From Nitrospira sp. KM1 (GTDB taxonomy: Bacteria; Nitrospirota; Nitrospiria; Nitrospirales; Nitrospiraceae), in the NCBI RefSeq assembly GCF_011405515.1, contig NZ_AP022671.1, positions 3,038,001 through 3,102,000 of the forward strand: 64,000 nt of DNA, written 5' to 3'. The translations under genes were made by a program, and so were the position numbers. A model generated the notes under the pieces. The model was given only the letters and a program-made list of their open reading frames with translations. It had not been told where the DNA came from and made no database searches. Shown here one piece after another: positions 61,104-64,000 of the stretch (position 1 is its first letter; every line of letters starts with the position of its first letter).

Positions 61104-62495
61104 ATGTTTCGCAAGACGCAACAGATTCATTTGGTTGGCATCGGCGGTGCCGGCATGAGCGGCATTGCGGAAGTGTTGCTCACGCTCGGATACAAAGTAA
61201 CGGGTTCCGACCTCCAAGCATCGGATACCACGCGCCGGCTGGAAGAACTCGGAGGAAGGATTTTTATCGGACACCAGGAATCAAATGTCGGAGATGCTCA
61301 GGTCGTGGTCATTTCTTCGGCCGTATCCCGGCAGAACCCTGAGGTGCTGGTGGCAAAGGCCAAGCAGATTCCAGTGATTCCGCGTGCTGAAATGTTGGCC
61401 GAGCTGATGCGATTGAAATTTGGAGTTGCGATAGCCGGTGCGCACGGGAAGACCACTACCACATCCATGGTGGCGAACGTGCTGGCTCAAGGGGGACTGG
61501 ATCCGACGATGGTCATCGGCGGGAAAGTCAATGCGCTGGGTAGCCATGCCCGGTTGGGGCGAGGCGATCTCTTAGTGGCGGAGGCCGATGAAAGTGACGG
61601 GTCCTTTCTTCGACTCTCTCCGACGATTGTCGCCGTCACCAATCTGGATCGTGAACATCTCGATCATTACGGCAGCATGGAACGCATCAATGAAAGTTTT
61701 TTGGAGTTCGTGAATAAGGTTCCCTTTTACGGAATGGCGGTGCTATGCGCCGACGACGACCGGCTTCGTTCACTTTTCCCGCAGATCGTCAAGCGGTATC
61801 ACACCTATGGCTTGCGAGAAGCAAGCGGTGTGATGCCTGATTTCAAGGCCGCCGATATTTCGCTCAAACAATGGGGGGCAGAGTTTAGGGCATTCTTCCG
61901 AGGTCGGAACCTGGGGCCGTTCCGCCTTTCAGTGCCAGGAATTCATAACGTCTCCAATGCGCTCGCCGCCATTGCCATCGGTGTCGAGCTCGATGTGCCG
62001 GTGGATCTCATTCGTAAGGCCCTGGCGGCATTTACGGGAGTTGAACGCCGATTTCATCTCCGAGGCGAGACGAACGGAATTATGGTTGTGGATGATTACG
62101 GCCATCATCCGACGGAGATCAGGGCGACGCTGGCTGCCGCGAAGCAAGGATGGGCTGAGCGACGGCTGATGGTCCTCTTTCAACCGCACCGCTATACGAG
62201 AACCCGCGATCTCCTGGATGAATTTTCTCAAGCGTTCAGCGACGCCGACCATCTCTTTCTCACAGAAATCTATCCGGCGAGTGAGCAGCCGATTCCCGGC
62301 GTCTCCGGATCCAAGCTCGCAGAAGCTATTCGATCCGTGGGACATCCGTCCGTGACCTTCGTCGAACGGAAAGACCAACTTGTCGATCAGGTTCTGCCTC
62401 AGATTCGATCTGGAGATTTGGTGCTGACTTTGGGAGCAGGAGACATCTGGAAGTCGGGACCGGAACTCTTGGCAAGGTTGACGAACGGAACATGA
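61104..62495 (+). CDS. murC: UDP-N-acetylmuramate--L-alanine ligase MurC
   Basis: 463 aa from ATG 61104, where family homology begins (MFRKTQQIHLVGIGGAGMSG); an ORF open from 60996 overlaps murG but lacks homology in that part. ATP loop AIAGAHGKTTTTSMVANV, DESDGSFL and DDYGHHPTEI are conserved. Adds L-alanine to UDP-MurNAc. Followed by murB. Confidence 0.95.
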   Translation: MFRKTQQIHLVGIGGAGMSGIAEVLLTLGYKVTGSDLQASDTTRRLEELGGRIFIGHQESNVGDAQVVVISSAVSRQNPEVLVAKAKQIPVIPRAEMLAELMRLKFGVAIAGAHGKTTTTSMVANVLAQGGLDPTMVIGGKVNALGSHARLGRGDLLVAEADESDGSFLRLSPTIVAVTNLDREHLDHYGSMERINESFLEFVNKVPFYGMAVLCADDDRLRSLFPQIVKRYHTYGLREASGVMPDFKAADISLKQWGAEFRAFFRGRNLGPFRLSVPGIHNVSNALAAIAIGVELDVPVDLIRKALAAFTGVERRFHLRGETNGIMVVDDYGHHPTEIRATLAAAKQGWAERRLMVLFQPHRYTRTRDLLDEFSQAFSDADHLFLTEIYPASEQPIPGVSGSKLAEAIRSVGHPSVTFVERKDQLVDQVLPQIRSGDLVLTLGAGDIWKSGPELLARLTNGT

Positions 62496-62499
62496 ACCG

Positions 62500-63447
62500 A
62501 TGCACCGGAGAGTTCGCGGAGAGGATGCCAGCCGTGACAGGAACACATTTCGTAAACGGGATCTGGCCGCGGCAGTGGCTGGCATTAAGGGCGCCGTGTC
62601 ATTCGATATTGGACTGGGACCGTATACGTCATTTCGCATCGGCGGCCCGGCTGATGTGCTGGTCGAACCGGCCGACATTGAAGACCTCGTCCAGCTTGTC
62701 CGTCAAGCACGTCGTCAACGTGTTCCGATATTCGTGGTGGGCGGTACCAATTTGCTCATCCGAGACGGTGGCATTCGGGGAATCGTGGTGAACATGTCCG
62801 CGCTGCGGTCCATCAAGGATGAGCCGGGTCAGGTGCTGTACGTCGAGGCAGGGGTCGGGATGCCGACGCTCATTAGTTATGCGATCCGCCGCTCTTTGGC
62901 GGGTTTGGAGTGGGCGGCCGGGATTCCCGGTACGGTCGGTGGCTGCGTGGTGATGAACGCCGGAACGAGACTGGGAGAGATGAAACAGTCAGTGCAAGCC
63001 GTTCGCATGGTCTCGATGCGCGGGAAGGTCATCGACATTCCTTCCTCAGCTATTCCGTTCGAGTACCGTCGCGCTGACCTGCCCAAGGGGATCGTGGCAG
63101 GCGTCTGGCTCCAATTGCGGCAAGGAGTCAAGGCCGACATTCAACAAGTGGTCAAAGAGTACCTGCACTATCGACGCGAGACACAGCCGCTTGCCCAGCC
63201 GAGCGCAGGGTGTGTCTTCAAGAATCCACCCAAGGATTCGGCAGGGAGGTTGATCGAATCGGCCGGGCTGAAGGGCATGCGCGTGGGCGACGCCGAAGTG
63301 TCGACCAAACACGGAAACTTTATCGTGAATAGAGGTCAGGCTCGGGCGGCCGACGTTGTGGCGCTGATCGAAAAGGTTCGCCGAATAATTCGACGGCAGG
63401 CCGGGATCCGGCTTGATCTTGAACTCAAGATCGTGGGGCAGAGGTAA
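62500..63447 (+). CDS. murB: UDP-N-acetylenolpyruvoylglucosamine reductase MurB
   Basis: 315 aa FAD enzyme. YTSFRIGGPADVLVEP, VVGGTNLLIRDGGIRG, GIPGTVGGCVVMNAG and PSAGCVFKNP match MurB; the last carries the catalytic serine/cysteine region near residue 235. Reduces the enolpyruvyl group to give UDP-MurNAc. Its stop overlaps the ddl start. Confidence 0.95.
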   Translation: MHRRVRGEDASRDRNTFRKRDLAAAVAGIKGAVSFDIGLGPYTSFRIGGPADVLVEPADIEDLVQLVRQARRQRVPIFVVGGTNLLIRDGGIRGIVVNMSALRSIKDEPGQVLYVEAGVGMPTLISYAIRRSLAGLEWAAGIPGTVGGCVVMNAGTRLGEMKQSVQAVRMVSMRGKVIDIPSSAIPFEYRRADLPKGIVAGVWLQLRQGVKADIQQVVKEYLHYRRETQPLAQPSAGCVFKNPPKDSAGRLIESAGLKGMRVGDAEVSTKHGNFIVNRGQARAADVVALIEKVRRIIRRQAGIRLDLELKIVGQR

Positions 63448-64000
63448 TGGCGAAGAAGCGTCGGTTACTGACCAGTTCCCGTGTTGGTGTGCTGATGGGA
63501 GGACAGTCATCTGAGCGGGAAGTGTCCCTGCGCACCGGCGCGGCGGTCCATCAAGCGCTTCTCCGACGAGGATATGACGCGGTGGCAATAGACGTCGGTC
63601 CGTCACTGAGTAAAGATCTTCAAGCACACAGTATCGCCATGGCATTTCTTGCGCTCCATGGACCTGGCGGCGAGGATGGCTCCATCCAGGGGTACTTAGA
63701 GACGTTGGGCATTCCCTACACGGGATCTGGCATCCATTCCAGTGCGGTAGGGATGCATAAAGAAACGACAAAGATTCTCTTGCGAGCGCAAGCCATACCG
63801 GTTCCGACGGGATTTGTCATTAGGCGCGGTGCATTGAGATCAAGTGGCCGGTCCTTGCGAAGTACCAAATTGCGCTTGCCGGTGGTCGTCAAGCCCGCTT
63901 CTGAAGGATCGACGATCGGAGTCACCATCGTGAAGAAGCCATCACAGTGGAACCCTGCCGTGGCCCTCGCGCATCAATACGACCGTGAGGCGGTCGTCGA
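63447..64000 (+). CDS. ddl: D-alanine--D-alanine ligase Ddl (5' part, truncated by window end)
   Basis: 184 codons are visible and the frame stays open to 64000. ATG 63447 overlaps the murB stop codon (TAATG) with AGAGG upstream. The N-terminus reads RVGVLMGGQSSEREVSLRTG, then ALHGPGGEDGSIQGYLETLG and VVVKPASEGSTIGVT, all conserved in Ddl. Makes the D-Ala-D-Ala dipeptide used by MurF. Confidence 0.93.
   Translation, partial: MAKKRRLLTSSRVGVLMGGQSSEREVSLRTGAAVHQALLRRGYDAVAIDVGPSLSKDLQAHSIAMAFLALHGPGGEDGSIQGYLETLGIPYTGSGIHSSAVGMHKETTKILLRAQAIPVPTGFVIRRGALRSSGRSLRSTKLRLPVVVKPASEGSTIGVTIVKKPSQWNPAVALAHQYDREAVV

Overview
The window reads as a chromosomal segment of a Gram-negative, Nitrospira-like bacterium (phylum Nitrospirota). 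This is inferred from gene content: LPS heptose epimerase, TonB-dependent receptor and RND pump (outer membrane present), a meso-diaminopimelate-type MurE, a hopanoid-type epimerase, and a desaturase / Cfa-like methyltransferase / FAD reductase trio that fits the mid-chain methyl-branched fatty acids known from Nitrospira. No rRNA or tRNA was found, so the taxonomic call is an inference.

Layout. 0-7 kb: periplasmic HtrA/DegP protease, NikR nickel regulator with a DUF3842 protein and a TonB-dependent receptor (probable metal uptake), a bacterial deoxyhypusine-synthase-like enzyme and HldD. 7.5-15 kb: 3-methyladenine DNA glycosylase, a small exported protein, a GAF histidine kinase whose phospho-acceptor His is replaced, and a minus-strand run ispA - hpnA - cruF-like - cytochrome c - small exported protein - holin-like membrane protein. 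15.4-20 kb: a small monooxygenase-fold protein, a cobalamin riboswitch with its own promoter but no recognisable target gene, then the desaturase/methyltransferase/oxidoreductase trio. 20-29 kb: mostly uncharacterised small, membrane and lipoprotein genes, a frameshifted beta-propeller lipoprotein pseudogene, an unusual SpeD-like protein and an SCP2 protein. 29-34 kb: TetR / membrane-fusion protein / RND permease operon with a clear palindromic operator. 34-37 kb: three PilZ proteins in tandem and two tandem exported paralogues. 37-42.5 kb: a phosphonate-type cluster (split phosphonopyruvate decarboxylase, PhnW, nucleotidyltransferase, CDP-alcohol phosphotransferase fusion, flippase-like membrane protein) without PEP mutase. 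42.5-48 kb: a fifth PilZ protein, CstA, YajQ, a BNR/Ycf48-like lipoprotein and a decapeptide-repeat protein.

48.07-50.09 kb is a mobile element of about 2.0 kb: IS1595-family transposase, 25-bp imperfect terminal inverted repeats, a flanking 8-9 bp direct repeat, and passenger DNA made of a winged-helix-like protein, a strongly structured RNA region enclosing a 33-codon ORF with a near-perfect Shine-Dalgarno, and a 49-codon ORF. It sits directly upstream of the division and cell wall (dcw) cluster, which runs to the window edge: rsmH, ftsL, ftsI, murE, murF, mraY, murD, ftsW, murG, murC, murB and the 5' part of ddl.

The most promising undescribed material is the methyl-branched fatty acid cluster, the phosphonate-lipid-like cluster, the IS1595 passenger module with its structured RNA, and the orphan cobalamin riboswitch.
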